Shown piece after piece: positions 16,942 to 26,571 of a stretch of DNA of 63,569 nucleotides. Within the stretch, counting starts at the first letter, position 1. Each line of letters begins with the position of its first letter. The position numbers and the translations under genes were made by a program. A model generated the notes under the pieces. The model saw nothing but the letters and a program-made list of their open reading frames with translations, made no database searches and was not told the DNA's origin. The stretch is from Polaribacter sp. IC066 (GTDB taxonomy: Bacteria; Bacteroidota; Bacteroidia; Flavobacteriales; Flavobacteriaceae): the NCBI RefSeq assembly GCF_007997085.1, contig NZ_VORR01000022.1:1-63569 (forward strand). The letters run 5' to 3'.

Positions 16942-17649
16942 ATGAAAAAAATTCTTTCTATTCTAATACTTTCTATTGTATTACATTCTTGTTCTTCTAA
17001 AAAAGAAGGAAATATGATTGTTCAAGGACAAATTAAAGGTTTGAAAAAAGGAAAATTATACCTTCAAAAAATGGTAGATACTGTTTTAGTTTCTGTAGAT
17101 TCGGTTACTCTATTAGGCAAAGACACTTTTACTTTGACGGATAATGTTGATTCGCCTGTTTTGTATTACTTAACTTTAGATGGAAACACGATCGATAAAA
17201 GAATTTTATTTTTTGCTGAAGCAGGTATTATTACCATTAATGATCAAGTTGATCAATTTGGGTTTAATCCAAAAATTACGGGCTCTAAAAATCAAGAAAT
17301 TTTAGATCGATATAATGTTATTAGCAAAAGATTTCAAGATGAGCGATTAGACTTTATCAAAAAAGATTTTGAAGCAAAACAATCTAAAGACACTGACTTG
17401 ATTGAAAAAGTACAAACAGATTATAAAAGAATGGTGCGAAAAAGAGTTTTATATACGACCAATTTTGCACTGACCAATGCAGATTTAGAAGTTGCTCCTT
17501 ATCTTGCACTTACCGAAATGTATGATGCTAGCTTAAAAATGCTTGATACTGTAAATAGTAAATTATCGCCAAAAGTTAAAAACTCTATTTACGGCCAACG
17601 TTTTCAAGAATATTTAGAAACTATTAAAAAAGCAGAAGCAGCAAAATAA
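16942..17649 (+). CDS. DUF4369-domain lipoprotein
   Basis: A 235-residue lipoprotein (MKKILSILILSIVLHSC, lipobox Cys at 17). The N-terminal DUF4369 domain has the typical 'VQGQIKGLKKGKLYLQKM … DSPVLYYLTLD' pattern, and a helical C-terminal region follows. In many Bacteroidota proteins this domain precedes a TlpA-like thioredoxin domain; here that domain is missing. Interestingly, the next gene (opposite strand) does carry a thioredoxin-type domain. The likely location is the outer or inner membrane, facing the periplasm. The stop is 1 nt from the stop of the convergent gene, with no hairpin between. Confidence 0.8.
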   Translation: MKKILSILILSIVLHSCSSKKEGNMIVQGQIKGLKKGKLYLQKMVDTVLVSVDSVTLLGKDTFTLTDNVDSPVLYYLTLDGNTIDKRILFFAEAGIITINDQVDQFGFNPKITGSKNQEILDRYNVISKRFQDERLDFIKKDFEAKQSKDTDLIEKVQTDYKRMVRKRVLYTTNFALTNADLEVAPYLALTEMYDASLKMLDTVNSKLSPKVKNSIYGQRFQEYLETIKKAEAAK

Positions 17650-17650
17650 G

Positions 17651-19765
17651 TTATTTTTGAATGCTGTTGATGGCTTTTGTAACCGCTGTTTGAGGTAGTT
17701 TACAAGTGCCATTTACGCAAACATATATAAAAGTTTCGTCTTCATTAAACTTATTAGCAAGCAAAGGAATCATAGAATTGTCTTTGGTTGCGCCAGCAAT
17801 AATGATATTTGGTAGGTATTTATTTATTAAAATAGCATTTACCTCATGCGCATTTTTACCAGCTACTACAACTTCATAAAACGGTTTTGTATAATTGGTC
17901 ATTACTTGTAACCAATTAGTATAATTATAAGGATTCATTTTAATCGTATCCTTTAAATTATTCAGCATTTGTTCTGAAGTCTTCAAATACGTATTATCCG
18001 CAAAATAATGACCTAATTTAAAAAGATTATTTGCCATCATTGAATTAGATGATGGTATAACGCCATCTATAATCTCATATTTTTTTGCGATTAAACCTTC
18101 GTCTTCATCCGAAGTAAAAAAGAATAGACCGCTTTTTTTATCGTAAAAGTGTAGTAATAAGTAATTGGTCATTTTTTTTGCATTGAACAGCCACTTCTCA
18201 TCCAAAGTAACCTCATATAGAGAAATAAAAGACTTAATTACAGTCGCATAATCTTCTGAATAGGCATTTATAGTGCTTTTGTTATTTTTAAAATTCCGAA
18301 ACAATCTACCTTTAGTATTCAATTGTTTTTCTAGAATAAAATTAGCGTTCTTTAAAGCAATCTCTAAATACTCTTTAGTCTCAAAAGACTTGTAAGCGTC
18401 TACATAACCCTGTATCATTAAAGCATTCCAAGAAGTTAAAACTTTATCATCTAAATTTGGTTTGCTTCTTGTATTTCTAGCAGTATTTAGCGTTTTTTTC
18501 CAATATTTTATTTTTGAGTTCAACGCTTCTAATTCAATTTCATGCTGTTTTGAAAAGGCTTGCTTTGACGTATTTTTAATCAAAACATACTTTTCGTTTT
18601 CCCAGAAACCGAACGAATTTATATTATAAAATTCTTTAAATAAACTATAATCAGTACCTAGTAATTTTATAAGTTCTTCTTCTGTCCATTCATAAAATGC
18701 ACCTTCTTCTCTTTCACCTACTTTATTTGTACTATCTGCGTCTAATGAAGAATAAAAAGCACCATTATTGGCGGTTAATTCACTTTTAATAAAACCTAAA
18801 GTCTCTGTGACCGTCGTTTTATACAACTCGTTTTTATTTTCTGCATAGGCTTTTGAATATAAACTTACCAATTGAGCATTATCGTAAAGCATTTTTTCAA
18901 AATGTGGTATGTGCCATTTTTCGTCTACAGAATATCTCGAAAATCCGCCGCCCAGATGATCGTAAATACCGCCGAAAGCAATTTTAGTTAACGTCGTTTC
19001 AACATAACTACCAATTAAGGAATCCTTAAATTGATAACTATACCTTAACAAAAATTCTAATGAATTTGGCATTGGGAATTTTGGAGCACCTTTGGTGCCT
19101 CCATAAAGCGTATCTAGCTGCTCTTTTAAGATATCTACAGATGTTATGATATCTGTATCCAAAAAAATGGGAACCTCTTTATTTACCGTGATTAATTGAG
19201 ATTCTTGAATTCCTTTTGTTAAATTTTCTGCAAACTCAATGACTTTTTCTGGTTCTTCTTTATAAAGTTTAGAAATACTACTTAAAACTTTAGACCATTG
19301 TTCTTTGGTAAAATACGTTCCGCCATAAATTGGTCTTCCATCTGGCAATGCAATACAGTTTAAAGGCCAACCACCGCTCCCTGTCATTAATTGCACAGCA
19401 TTCATATATACTTTGTCTACATCGGGTCTTTCTTCTCTATCTACTTTTATATTGATAAAATTAGCGTTCATAATTTTAGCAATAGAATCGTTTTCAAAAC
19501 TTTCCTCTTCCATCACATGACACCAATGACAGGCGGAGTAGCCTACAGAAATAATAATTAGTTTATTTTCTTTCTTAGCTAAAGCCAATGTTTTAGGATT
19601 CCATGCTTTCCAATCTACAGGATTGTAGGCATGTTGCAATAAGTAAGGACTCGTTTCATGAATTAATTCATTACTTTTTTTAGAATTCGTGTTTTCTTTT
19701 TGAGCACAACTAGCAAGAAAGTTGATACATAAAATAAAACTAAAAATTTTACAGATAGATTTCAA
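17651..19765 (-). CDS. Thioredoxin-domain lipoprotein of the YyaL/DUF255 family
   Basis: A 704-residue protein with a lipobox ([20 protein letters not shown]). The N-terminal DUF255 thioredoxin-like domain includes [20 protein letters not shown], with the SACHWCH active-site region. A long (alpha/alpha)6-barrel-like region follows ([54 protein letters not shown]). It matches the family that includes human SPATA20 and B. subtilis YyaL. The biochemical function is not established; the barrel resembles N-acyl-glucosamine epimerase/glycosidase folds. The lipid anchor makes this copy periplasmic, unlike most cytoplasmic homologues. Confidence 0.88.
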   Translation of the reverse strand: MKSICKIFSFILCINFLASCAQKENTNSKKSNELIHETSPYLLQHAYNPVDWKAWNPKTLALAKKENKLIIISVGYSACHWCHVMEEESFENDSIAKIMNANFINIKVDREERPDVDKVYMNAVQLMTGSGGWPLNCIALPDGRPIYGGTYFTKEQWSKVLSSISKLYKEEPEKVIEFAENLTKGIQESQLITVNKEVPIFLDTDIITSVDILKEQLDTLYGGTKGAPKFPMPNSLEFLLRYSYQFKDSLIGSYVETTLTKIAFGGIYDHLGGGFSRYSVDEKWHIPHFEKMLYDNAQLVSLYSKAYAENKNELYKTTVTETLGFIKSELTANNGAFYSSLDADSTNKVGEREEGAFYEWTEEELIKLLGTDYSLFKEFYNINSFGFWENEKYVLIKNTSKQAFSKQHEIELEALNSKIKYWKKTLNTARNTRSKPNLDDKVLTSWNALMIQGYVDAYKSFETKEYLEIALKNANFILEKQLNTKGRLFRNFKNNKSTINAYSEDYATVIKSFISLYEVTLDEKWLFNAKKMTNYLLLHFYDKKSGLFFFTSDEDEGLIAKKYEIIDGVIPSSNSMMANNLFKLGHYFADNTYLKTSEQMLNNLKDTIKMNPYNYTNWLQVMTNYTKPFYEVVVAGKNAHEVNAILINKYLPNIIIAGATKDNSMIPLLANKFNEDETFIYVCVNGTCKLPQTAVTKAINSIQK

Positions 19766-19844
19766 ATGGAATAATATTTAAGAATTAAAGATATCAATTT
19801 TTAACTGATAACATCTGCAAATACTTAAAACTTTAGCGCACAAA

Positions 19845-19874
19845 AAAACGCTCAAAAACTAATTTGAGCGTTTT
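19845..19874 (-). terminator. Terminator of the T9SS-protein gene
   Basis: AAAACGCTCAAA (19845-19856) pairs perfectly with TTTGAGCGTTTT (19863-19874). Read on the minus strand it lies 24 nt after the stop of the gene ending at 19898 and ends in a T-run. Confidence 0.8.
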
Positions 19875-19897
19875 AATTTTTAAAGAATTAAATTTGT

Positions 19898-21763
19898 TTA
19901 TTCTTTTACAAATTTAGCAGTACCAACAGCACCATTTGATTGATATTTAATTAAATAAATACCAGAAGATAAACTTGAAACATCAATAGACTCGCTATTT
20001 TTGTTAATATTTAAACTCATTACTTCTTTACCTAATACGTTAAAAATTTGAGCATTTTGAATCGTTTCTTTCGCTGAAATATTTAAGATGTTAGATGTTG
20101 GGTTTGGATACATAGAGAAACCTAATAACTCGTTGCTGTTTGCGCTAAGAGTAGAAGCTTTATAAAAATATAAATTATCAAAATAACCTAATTGTGTACG
20201 TATATCCGATTGAGCACCAATTTTAAATTGAAGAAAATTCGTTGCATCAAATCCTTTCCCTACGAAAGTTGCTAATGGAATATCAATACTCTGCCAAGCG
20301 TCAAAAACTACAACTTCATCAATAACACCAGAATCTGCACCACCTACAGTTGTACCAAATCCATAAAAAGCTTCTGTATTGCCACCGTTAGTTTGAGAAA
20401 TTAAATCTAAATAAAATTGATGACCATTACTGCCTGCCTCTACACTACTAGGTATAAAGTAATCAATATGAACAGTATCATATTCAGAAACGTCTGTTAG
20501 AACATCAGCATTATTGCCATCTTTAGCACCGCCTCCCCAGCCAATTTTTAAATTGATTCTAGCAGCAATATTTACACCATCAGTTTCATCTAAGTCTAGC
20601 AATTGTGGAGCCTCTCCAAAAGTATAAGTAGTATTCCAAAAATTTGTAAATGTACCTGTATCTGTTAAACCATCAAGCAAAGCTAAATGAGTACCATAAG
20701 ATGAAGGAGTAGCAGAAGCTGTTGTTGGAATAGAGGTATCTGCTGGAGGTGTAACTCTAATTCCTTTAATATTGTCAGCATAAATAACTCTTGCAATAGC
20801 TGGATCTATAAAACCGTTGTCCCAAAGATAATAAATAACAAATTGTGAATAAACGCCTTCAGCCGTATCATCACCATTTGAACCGGTGTTAAAGGTTATT
20901 GTTAATGTTTCCCATCCACTACCAGTATGAGAAACTACTGCTGTAGATACCGGAGCTCCATCCAATCCACCCTGAACTCTAGGCGCAATTGTAACAGCTT
21001 CATTAGAATAGATATCTATTTCCATTGTTTTATCAGTAGTTAATCTAACATTACTTGTCATATTAACATTAAGCCCCTGCCAAACGTTACCTGTTGCAGA
21101 AGATATTAGTTTTGCTACTTGACCTCTTGTTCCTCCAGTTTCTGGATCTGCTACAATTTCTGCTGCTGCACCACCAAATGGCTCTCCAAGACCTTCTGTT
21201 CCTGTTTCAAAATCTTGCACTAATTGCTTCTCTACAATTCCTGTAATATTATCAGCATAAATAACTCTTGCAATAGCCGGGTCTATAAAACCGTTATCCC
21301 AAAGATAATAAATAACAAATTGTGAATAAACGCCATTAGCCGTATCATCACCATTTGAACCTGTATTGAAGGTTATTGTTAAAGTTTCCCATCCACTACC
21401 AGTATGAGAAACTACTGCTGTAGACACAGGAGCTCCATCCAAGCCACCCTGAACTCTAGGCGCAATTGTGACAGCTTCATTAGAATAAATGTCTATTTGC
21501 ATTGTTTTATCAGTAATTAATACAACATTACTCGTCATATTCACATTAAGTCCCTGCCAAACGTTACCTGTTGCGGAAGAAATTAGTTTTGCAACTTGAC
21601 CTCTGGTTCCTGCAGTTTCTGGATCTGCTGCAATTTCTGCTGCTGCCCCGCCAAATGGCTCTCCAAGACCCTCTGTTCCTGTTTCAAAATCTTGCACCAA
21701 AGATTGCTGTGCATATCCAATTGACATTGCAAGCAAGAAAATAAATAAAGTAATTTTTTTCAT
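19898..21763 (-). CDS. T9SS-secreted multi-module protein, putative beta-glucan binding
   Basis: The start used is the ATG at 21763, giving MKKITLFIFLLAMSIGYAQ (signal peptide). An in-frame ATG at 21823 adds 20 residues before the signal and is unlikely. The 621-residue chain contains two almost identical tandem modules of 159 residues (about 22-180 and 181-336, starting LVQDFETGTEGLGEPFGG). A third beta-sandwich module (~345-545) ends in FDNLYFYK, the same ending found in surface proteins of the neighbouring glucan locus. A type A C-terminal sorting domain follows (GFSMYPNPTSNILNISAKE … GIYLIKYQSNG) for export by the type IX system. No catalytic residues are recognised; a binding role is inferred from modules and location. 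Confidence 0.8.
   Translation of the reverse strand: MKKITLFIFLLAMSIGYAQQSLVQDFETGTEGLGEPFGGAAAEIAADPETAGTRGQVAKLISSATGNVWQGLNVNMTSNVVLITDKTMQIDIYSNEAVTIAPRVQGGLDGAPVSTAVVSHTGSGWETLTITFNTGSNGDDTANGVYSQFVIYYLWDNGFIDPAIARVIYADNITGIVEKQLVQDFETGTEGLGEPFGGAAAEIVADPETGGTRGQVAKLISSATGNVWQGLNVNMTSNVRLTTDKTMEIDIYSNEAVTIAPRVQGGLDGAPVSTAVVSHTGSGWETLTITFNTGSNGDDTAEGVYSQFVIYYLWDNGFIDPAIARVIYADNIKGIRVTPPADTSIPTTASATPSSYGTHLALLDGLTDTGTFTNFWNTTYTFGEAPQLLDLDETDGVNIAARINLKIGWGGGAKDGNNADVLTDVSEYDTVHIDYFIPSSVEAGSNGHQFYLDLISQTNGGNTEAFYGFGTTVGGADSGVIDEVVVFDAWQSIDIPLATFVGKGFDATNFLQFKIGAQSDIRTQLGYFDNLYFYKASTLSANSNELLGFSMYPNPTSNILNISAKETIQNAQIFNVLGKEVMSLNINKNSESIDVSSLSSGIYLIKYQSNGAVGTAKFVKE
20756..21700 (-). repeat. 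Tandem duplication (477-bp period) in the T9SS protein
   Basis: Two adjacent copies, 21224-21700 and 20756-21223, share nearly all bases and encode near-identical 159-residue modules. They differ by a few residues (for example IAADPETAG against IVADPETGG). The high identity at both DNA and protein level indicates a recent duplication or ongoing gene conversion. Confidence 0.9.
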
Positions 21764-21790
21764 GATTAAATATTTTATACGATTAGTTAA

Positions 21791-21848
21791 CAATATTAAT
21801 CTTAATCTGTCGAATATTAACATTTAAGACCCAAACATGATACATACA
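21791..21848 (-). promoter_or_regulatory. Weaker third copy of the glucan-locus operator-promoter
   Basis: On the minus strand, TGTATG (21843-21848), 4 nt, then ATGTTTGGG (21830-21838) resembles the TGTATG-N4-TTGTTGCGG site (6/6 plus 6/9 matches). It is followed 31 nt later by TAATATTG (21791-21798), one mismatch from TAnnTTTG. The layout matches the two stronger sites, whose spacing is 32 nt, and it lies directly upstream of the T9SS gene. Confidence 0.4.
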
Positions 21849-22018
21849 GCTTGTTAAATCTTGTCAAATAGCTTCAATGCCTTTAATTATATGATTTAAA
21901 CAGAGGTTAAATTTTTACTAGAAAAAAAGTAATTCAATTAAAAATTAATTATGTAGTGGGATTGTTGTGTTGATTTATCTTAATGTATTGGATACTTAAC
22001 AAACTCTTCTTCTGAAAT

Positions 22019-25000
22019 TTAGTTTTTTGTAAACAAAAACAAGGAGTCATTATTGTTGGTAATAATTAATGATTCCTTATTACGAATTTTAATACCCTTT
22101 ATATTTCGTGTATCTTTTGGTATGTAAAACCCGCTTTCGGATGGAGAAATATATTTAAAGTTATTCTTTCCATCTCCAATTAACACAGCACCAAAACCAG
22201 CGTCATATCTTACCGTTTCAACTTCCACTCCATAATGATTACCCACAAGAATAATATCTTTGAATCCGTCTGAATTTACATCTTTTACAATACTACTTTT
22301 TATTGGGCTAATTTGCGCCTGTATTGGTAAAGGTGAAGACGCCAACTTACCTTTATTATTGATTAAAATAATACTTTCAAAATTACTAATTTCATAAATC
22401 ACTGCACTTTTCACTTTTTCTTCTGGCAAAATCTCTAATAATGTTGATGAAGCAAAACTATGATAACTTTTAAATTTTTCGCTAACGTAAGGCATTTGCT
22501 GACTAGTGCATTCTTTTCCTCTAACGGGAACATAATTGTCTTTATAAAACTTTGCTAACACAACATCATTTGTTCCGTTATTATCAAAATCATTAGCATA
22601 CACTTTAAAGGGGTGCTCTTTGGTTGCTTTAAATTTATTGTTTTCCCCTAAATTTCCTATTATGTAATCGTCATCACCATCATTGTCTAAATCTTCCGCT
22701 GTAATAGACCACCAAAATCCTCTGCTGTCTTTAGAAATGCCAAATTCTACTGAACTGTCTTTAAAAATTCCATTTTGATTTTCAAACACTTTAATATGCA
22801 TCCATTCACCAACTAAAAGTAAATCATGATCCCCATCTTTATCTATATCAGAAAAAACAGCATCGGTGACCATTCCTAAATTTTCTAAATCAGGAGCTAT
22901 ACTGTTCGCCGATTTTTTAAACACTCCATTTTCATTTATCAATAGATAGCTACTAGCCGGAAAAGCATATTTACCTGAAATAAGCCGAACTCCTATAAAT
23001 AAATCTAAATCACCATCATTATCAATATCTGATGATTTAACAGTTTGTGTACTTTCTAAAATATCAGGAATTGCCTTTGAATCTTTTATAAAATTACCTA
23101 AACCATCGTTTATATATAATCTGTCTTTTAATAATTTGCTTCCTTGTTTAAATTCAGAGCCTCCGCTTGTAACATAAAGATCTAAATCATTATCATTATC
23201 TACATCCACAAATAATGCTCCCAAATCTTCAGATTCTTTGTCCTTAACCCATGGCTGCGTATTGCTTTTAGTAAAATTTCCTTGATTATTCTGGAGGTAT
23301 AAAACTCCCTCTTGATCTGCAGAACCTCCTATAAATAGATCTTCAAAACCATCTTTATTTACATCGGCAACAGCTGAAAAAGGTCCATTATTTGATAATT
23401 TATGAGGCAATAAAACTTCTTCTTTAAATTCATCAAATTCATTTTCTCGATGTTTGTAGTCTAATCCAAAATTTTCTGGGTTTGCTTTAGTAAACAGTTG
23501 TTTACTAAAAGTACTTTCTTCTTTTTTATTTACCGCTTCAGAATACTGAATTTCAAGAGTTTGATTGACATCAATATTTTCTAAATAGCTAACTTTTTTA
23601 TTATTCCAAAGAACTTCAATTTTGTCAACTTTTTTATCGTTCGCTAAACCAAATAAAAGACCATTTTCTACGGAAGAAAAATAACCTCTCGTTGTTGTGT
23701 TTTCTAAAATTTGCTGTTTTTTATTGTGATATATTTTAACTTTAGCTCCGATACCAAATTTATTTTTTTCTGAGCCTATTAATTTAATTTTTAAAAAATT
23801 TGCTGTTGCCTTATTTTTATAAACAAAAGCTTTACCATCTATATTATTAACCACAATATCTAAATCGCCATCATTATCTAAATCTGCATAAGCCATACCA
23901 TTAGAAAAACTTGGAGTATTAAAATTCCATTTTTTACTTACGTTTGTAAACTTAAAATCTCCATTATTTTTAAAGGCATAATTCCCTACGGGATTAGATG
24001 GTGTATTTTGGCTATATTTAAATAATTCTTTATAGGTTATATCTTTAGAGTTTTCGCTAACTTCTTTTTTATAATCATTATTATCAATATCTTTTTTGAT
24101 ACCATTTGTAACTAATAAATCTTTAAACCCGTCATTATCTATATCAACTAATAGACTTGCCCAGCTCCAATCTGTATTTGCAACACCCGCTATATTTGCG
24201 ATGTCAGAAAACATACCAAGACCTGTATTAATTTGCAAAGTATTTGTCATGTACTGATAACTATCGGTTGCTTTAACCATCTCCTGAAATGTATCAGAAT
24301 TCATAGATGCCATATTCATTTTAGATCTGTAATGATCATTTGGCGTCATATCTGTTGTTACTAAATCGATAAAACCATCATTATTAATATCTCCTGTGTC
24401 GGATCCCATACTATATTGGGAGAAATGCTTCAGCTTTTCTTTGGTTACATTTCTAAAAGTACCATCACCATTATTATAATACATGAAATCTGGAGCAGCA
24501 TAATCGTTTGAAACATACAAATCTATAAACCCATCGTTATTAAAATCTGATGCATTCACACTTAAACCATACCCTAGATCTCTAGAAATACCAACCTCCT
24601 CTGAAACATCTTCAAATTTGTTATTTGTATTTCTATATATTTTATCTTTAAAGGATTCATAATCTTTGGGTGATACTTTGTTAACTAAAAGTACTTTATT
24701 GTCTGCTGGCTGATTTACTTGATACATGTCTAAATCGCCATCATTATCCATATCAAAAAAAACTGCCTGTGAAGAAAAACCGGTATCAGCTAAACCATAA
24801 GCAATAGCAGATTCGGTAAAAGTGAGGTCTTTATTGTTGATAAAAAGCATATTTCTTCTCTTTGTAAGTTCTAGAGAATTACCGTTTCTACTCACATAAA
24901 TATCTAAATAACCATCTGCATTTACATCTGCCATGGTAACGCCCCAAGACCATCCTGGGCTTCTAGCAATTTTTGAAGATTTAGAAATATCGTCAAATTT

Positions 25001-25312
25001 AAAATTACCTTTATTAAGGTAAAGTCTATCTCCTACTTGATTTCCACCAAAAAAGACATCTGGTAAACCATCATTATCAAGATCTCCAATAGCCACCCCA
25101 GAACCTACATATATTTGACCAAAAAAATAATGATTGAGATATTCTGATTCTTTTATTGAATTATTAAAATCTATACCTGTTTCATCAGAAGCTAGAAGCT
25201 GCAAACCTCCCAATAATTCTTTAGGATTTATATCTCTTTTAGAATTATTACAAGAAAAAAGTAAGAAGTTTAAAAGCGCTAGAAAAACAATATATAAATT
25301 AGGTTTGAACAT
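22019..25312 (-). CDS. VCBS/FG-GAP repeat lipoprotein with ASPIC/UnbV domain
   Basis: A 1097-residue lipoprotein (MFKPNLYIVFLALLNFLLFSC). It contains many FG-GAP/VCBS units with the calcium-binding DxDxDGxxD pattern (AIGDLDNDGLPDVFFGG, MDNDGDLDMYQV, DIDNDGDLDLFIGV, DLDNDGDDDYIIG). These should form integrin-like beta-propellers on either side of a central ASPIC/UnbV domain (GIGAKVKIY … IEVLWNN). Proteins of this type often accompany SusCD loci in Bacteroidota; the function is not established and is probably glycan or protein binding at the cell surface. It lies between the glucan operon terminator and the T9SS gene, with no operator found upstream, so its regulation is unclear. Confidence 0.85.
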   Translation of the reverse strand: MFKPNLYIVFLALLNFLLFSCNNSKRDINPKELLGGLQLLASDETGIDFNNSIKESEYLNHYFFGQIYVGSGVAIGDLDNDGLPDVFFGGNQVGDRLYLNKGNFKFDDISKSSKIARSPGWSWGVTMADVNADGYLDIYVSRNGNSLELTKRRNMLFINNKDLTFTESAIAYGLADTGFSSQAVFFDMDNDGDLDMYQVNQPADNKVLLVNKVSPKDYESFKDKIYRNTNNKFEDVSEEVGISRDLGYGLSVNASDFNNDGFIDLYVSNDYAAPDFMYYNNGDGTFRNVTKEKLKHFSQYSMGSDTGDINNDGFIDLVTTDMTPNDHYRSKMNMASMNSDTFQEMVKATDSYQYMTNTLQINTGLGMFSDIANIAGVANTDWSWASLLVDIDNDGFKDLLVTNGIKKDIDNNDYKKEVSENSKDITYKELFKYSQNTPSNPVGNYAFKNNGDFKFTNVSKKWNFNTPSFSNGMAYADLDNDGDLDIVVNNIDGKAFVYKNKATANFLKIKLIGSEKNKFGIGAKVKIYHNKKQQILENTTTRGYFSSVENGLLFGLANDKKVDKIEVLWNNKKVSYLENIDVNQTLEIQYSEAVNKKEESTFSKQLFTKANPENFGLDYKHRENEFDEFKEEVLLPHKLSNNGPFSAVADVNKDGFEDLFIGGSADQEGVLYLQNNQGNFTKSNTQPWVKDKESEDLGALFVDVDNDNDLDLYVTSGGSEFKQGSKLLKDRLYINDGLGNFIKDSKAIPDILESTQTVKSSDIDNDGDLDLFIGVRLISGKYAFPASSYLLINENGVFKKSANSIAPDLENLGMVTDAVFSDIDKDGDHDLLLVGEWMHIKVFENQNGIFKDSSVEFGISKDSRGFWWSITAEDLDNDGDDDYIIGNLGENNKFKATKEHPFKVYANDFDNNGTNDVVLAKFYKDNYVPVRGKECTSQQMPYVSEKFKSYHSFASSTLLEILPEEKVKSAVIYEISNFESIILINNKGKLASSPLPIQAQISPIKSSIVKDVNSDGFKDIILVGNHYGVEVETVRYDAGFGAVLIGDGKNNFKYISPSESGFYIPKDTRNIKGIKIRNKESLIITNNNDSLFLFTKN

Positions 25313-25414
25313 ATATTTTTAAGATTACCGGCTATTAAAAGAGCCTACAATTTATAGTAAGATAACAAATCAAATTTATTGATTTTTAACTTAAAATCGT
25401 AAAATTTATTCATA

Positions 25415-25447
25415 AAAGAGGGTTTCTAAAATTTAGAAACCCTCTTT
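25415..25447 (-). terminator. Terminator of the long glucan operon
   Basis: AAAGAGGGTTTCTAAA (25415-25430) pairs perfectly with TTTAGAAACCCTCTTT (25432-25447). On the minus strand it lies ~150 nt past the stop of the last operon gene (25595), beyond a repeat cluster. T-runs flank both sides, so it could also act on + strand transcripts. Confidence 0.75.
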
Positions 25448-25472
25448 TTAATTGTTTTACCTGTAATGAACA

Positions 25473-25581
25473 ACCTCGAGGCAGAGCCATCGAGGTATCA
25501 AGCTGAAAAAAACCTTATTTTTAGTTTGATAAAAACCCAGGTTTTCAAACTTTCCTCTTGACCACCGACGCAGAGCGTCGG
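25473..25581. repeat. Composite intergenic palindromic repeat
   Basis: Two GC-rich hairpins in otherwise AT-rich DNA: ACCTCGA (25473-25479) with TCGAGGT (25490-25496), and CCGACGC (25565-25571) with GCGTCGG (25575-25581). Both enclose a GCAGAGC/AGA core. The CCGACGC-AGA-GCGTCGG form is one I recognise as a recurrent flavobacterial intergenic repeat. It lies between the last GH17 gene and the operon terminator. Confidence 0.6.
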
Positions 25582-25594
25582 GGAATTCTATCGA

Positions 25595-26536
25595 TTAAAA
25601 CTTCAATTTCTCATGTTTATCCCATAATCCCCAATAAGCACCAACGACTCCTTCGGCTCCTACTTTCCAAGATTCATCAAAAGAAGAAAAATAGAAAATT
25701 TCCACATTATCTTTAGCGGCCCATGCCTGTGAGTTAATAAAGTATTTCATAGCATTCTCTTCTGTAGAATGTGCTCCTCTTAAACTTTCTCCTTTACTTG
25801 GCCAACCAGTTTCTGTAATAATTACTTTTTTTCCGTTTCCGGCGTCTGAAGCTTGTCCAAACATTTGTTGCATATGGCTTAATGAATGTTCGATACTACA
25901 ACCTTCCCAATAAGGATAGCAATTAGATAATATTACGTCGCAAGCTTCTGTAATTTTTGGTCTGTGTGAAAATTCGTAATAGGCGTCTACGTAACCCACA
26001 GGAATATCCATTCCTTTTAAAGCATCTTTAACCCTGTGAATGTATGCTAACAATTGCTCTTCTGTTAAATCTTTACGATACATCACTTCATTACCAACCG
26101 CGGCAATATCTACACAGCCTTCTTTCGCTAATTCTATTAAACTTTCTATTTCTAGTTCATTTTTCTCTAAATCATCACCTAACCAAGCACCCACTAAATT
26201 TTTAATTCCGTGTTTTTTTGCCATTCTAGGAATATGCTCATTTCCTTCAATACAAGAAAAAGAACGAATCCATTTTGTGTATGGTTTTAAAATCTTAACT
26301 CTTCTTTCTACTTGTTCTTGGGTAATGGTGTCTCCTGGTTCTTGCCCATCTTCATATAAACTAAAACAAATTCCGTGCATACCTTGTTCTAAAGTATCTC
26401 TCCATAGCGCTACTAAATTTTCTGTAGCCTTATATTCACTAAAATCTACTCCTTTACTTTCACTAAAATTAGACTTTTCTAATGAAGCCTTGCGTTCTTC
26501 GTTTAATGAAAACTTACGTTCTTCCCTATATGACAT
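25595..26536 (-). CDS. Signal-less GH17 beta-1,3-glucanase-like enzyme
   Basis: A 313-residue glycoside hydrolase family 17 protein. The proposed acid/base is E150 in AAVGNEVMYR and the nucleophile E242 in IITETGWPS. Other family landmarks are GYVDAYYEF, ILSNCYPYWEG and FYFSSFDESWK. It has no signal peptide or lipobox (starts MSYREERKFSLNEERK), so it should be cytoplasmic. It is closely related to the GH17 half of the MFS fusion encoded 35 nt upstream and is the last gene of the operon. It would act on imported beta-1,3-gluco-oligosaccharides, by hydrolysis or by transglycosylation; the sequence does not decide between them. Confidence 0.88.
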   Translation of the reverse strand: MSYREERKFSLNEERKASLEKSNFSESKGVDFSEYKATENLVALWRDTLEQGMHGICFSLYEDGQEPGDTITQEQVERRVKILKPYTKWIRSFSCIEGNEHIPRMAKKHGIKNLVGAWLGDDLEKNELEIESLIELAKEGCVDIAAVGNEVMYRKDLTEEQLLAYIHRVKDALKGMDIPVGYVDAYYEFSHRPKITEACDVILSNCYPYWEGCSIEHSLSHMQQMFGQASDAGNGKKVIITETGWPSKGESLRGAHSTEENAMKYFINSQAWAAKDNVEIFYFSSFDESWKVGAEGVVGAYWGLWDKHEKLKF

Positions 26537-26571
26537 TTTTTACTTTTTTAATATTGATTACGCTACTGCTT

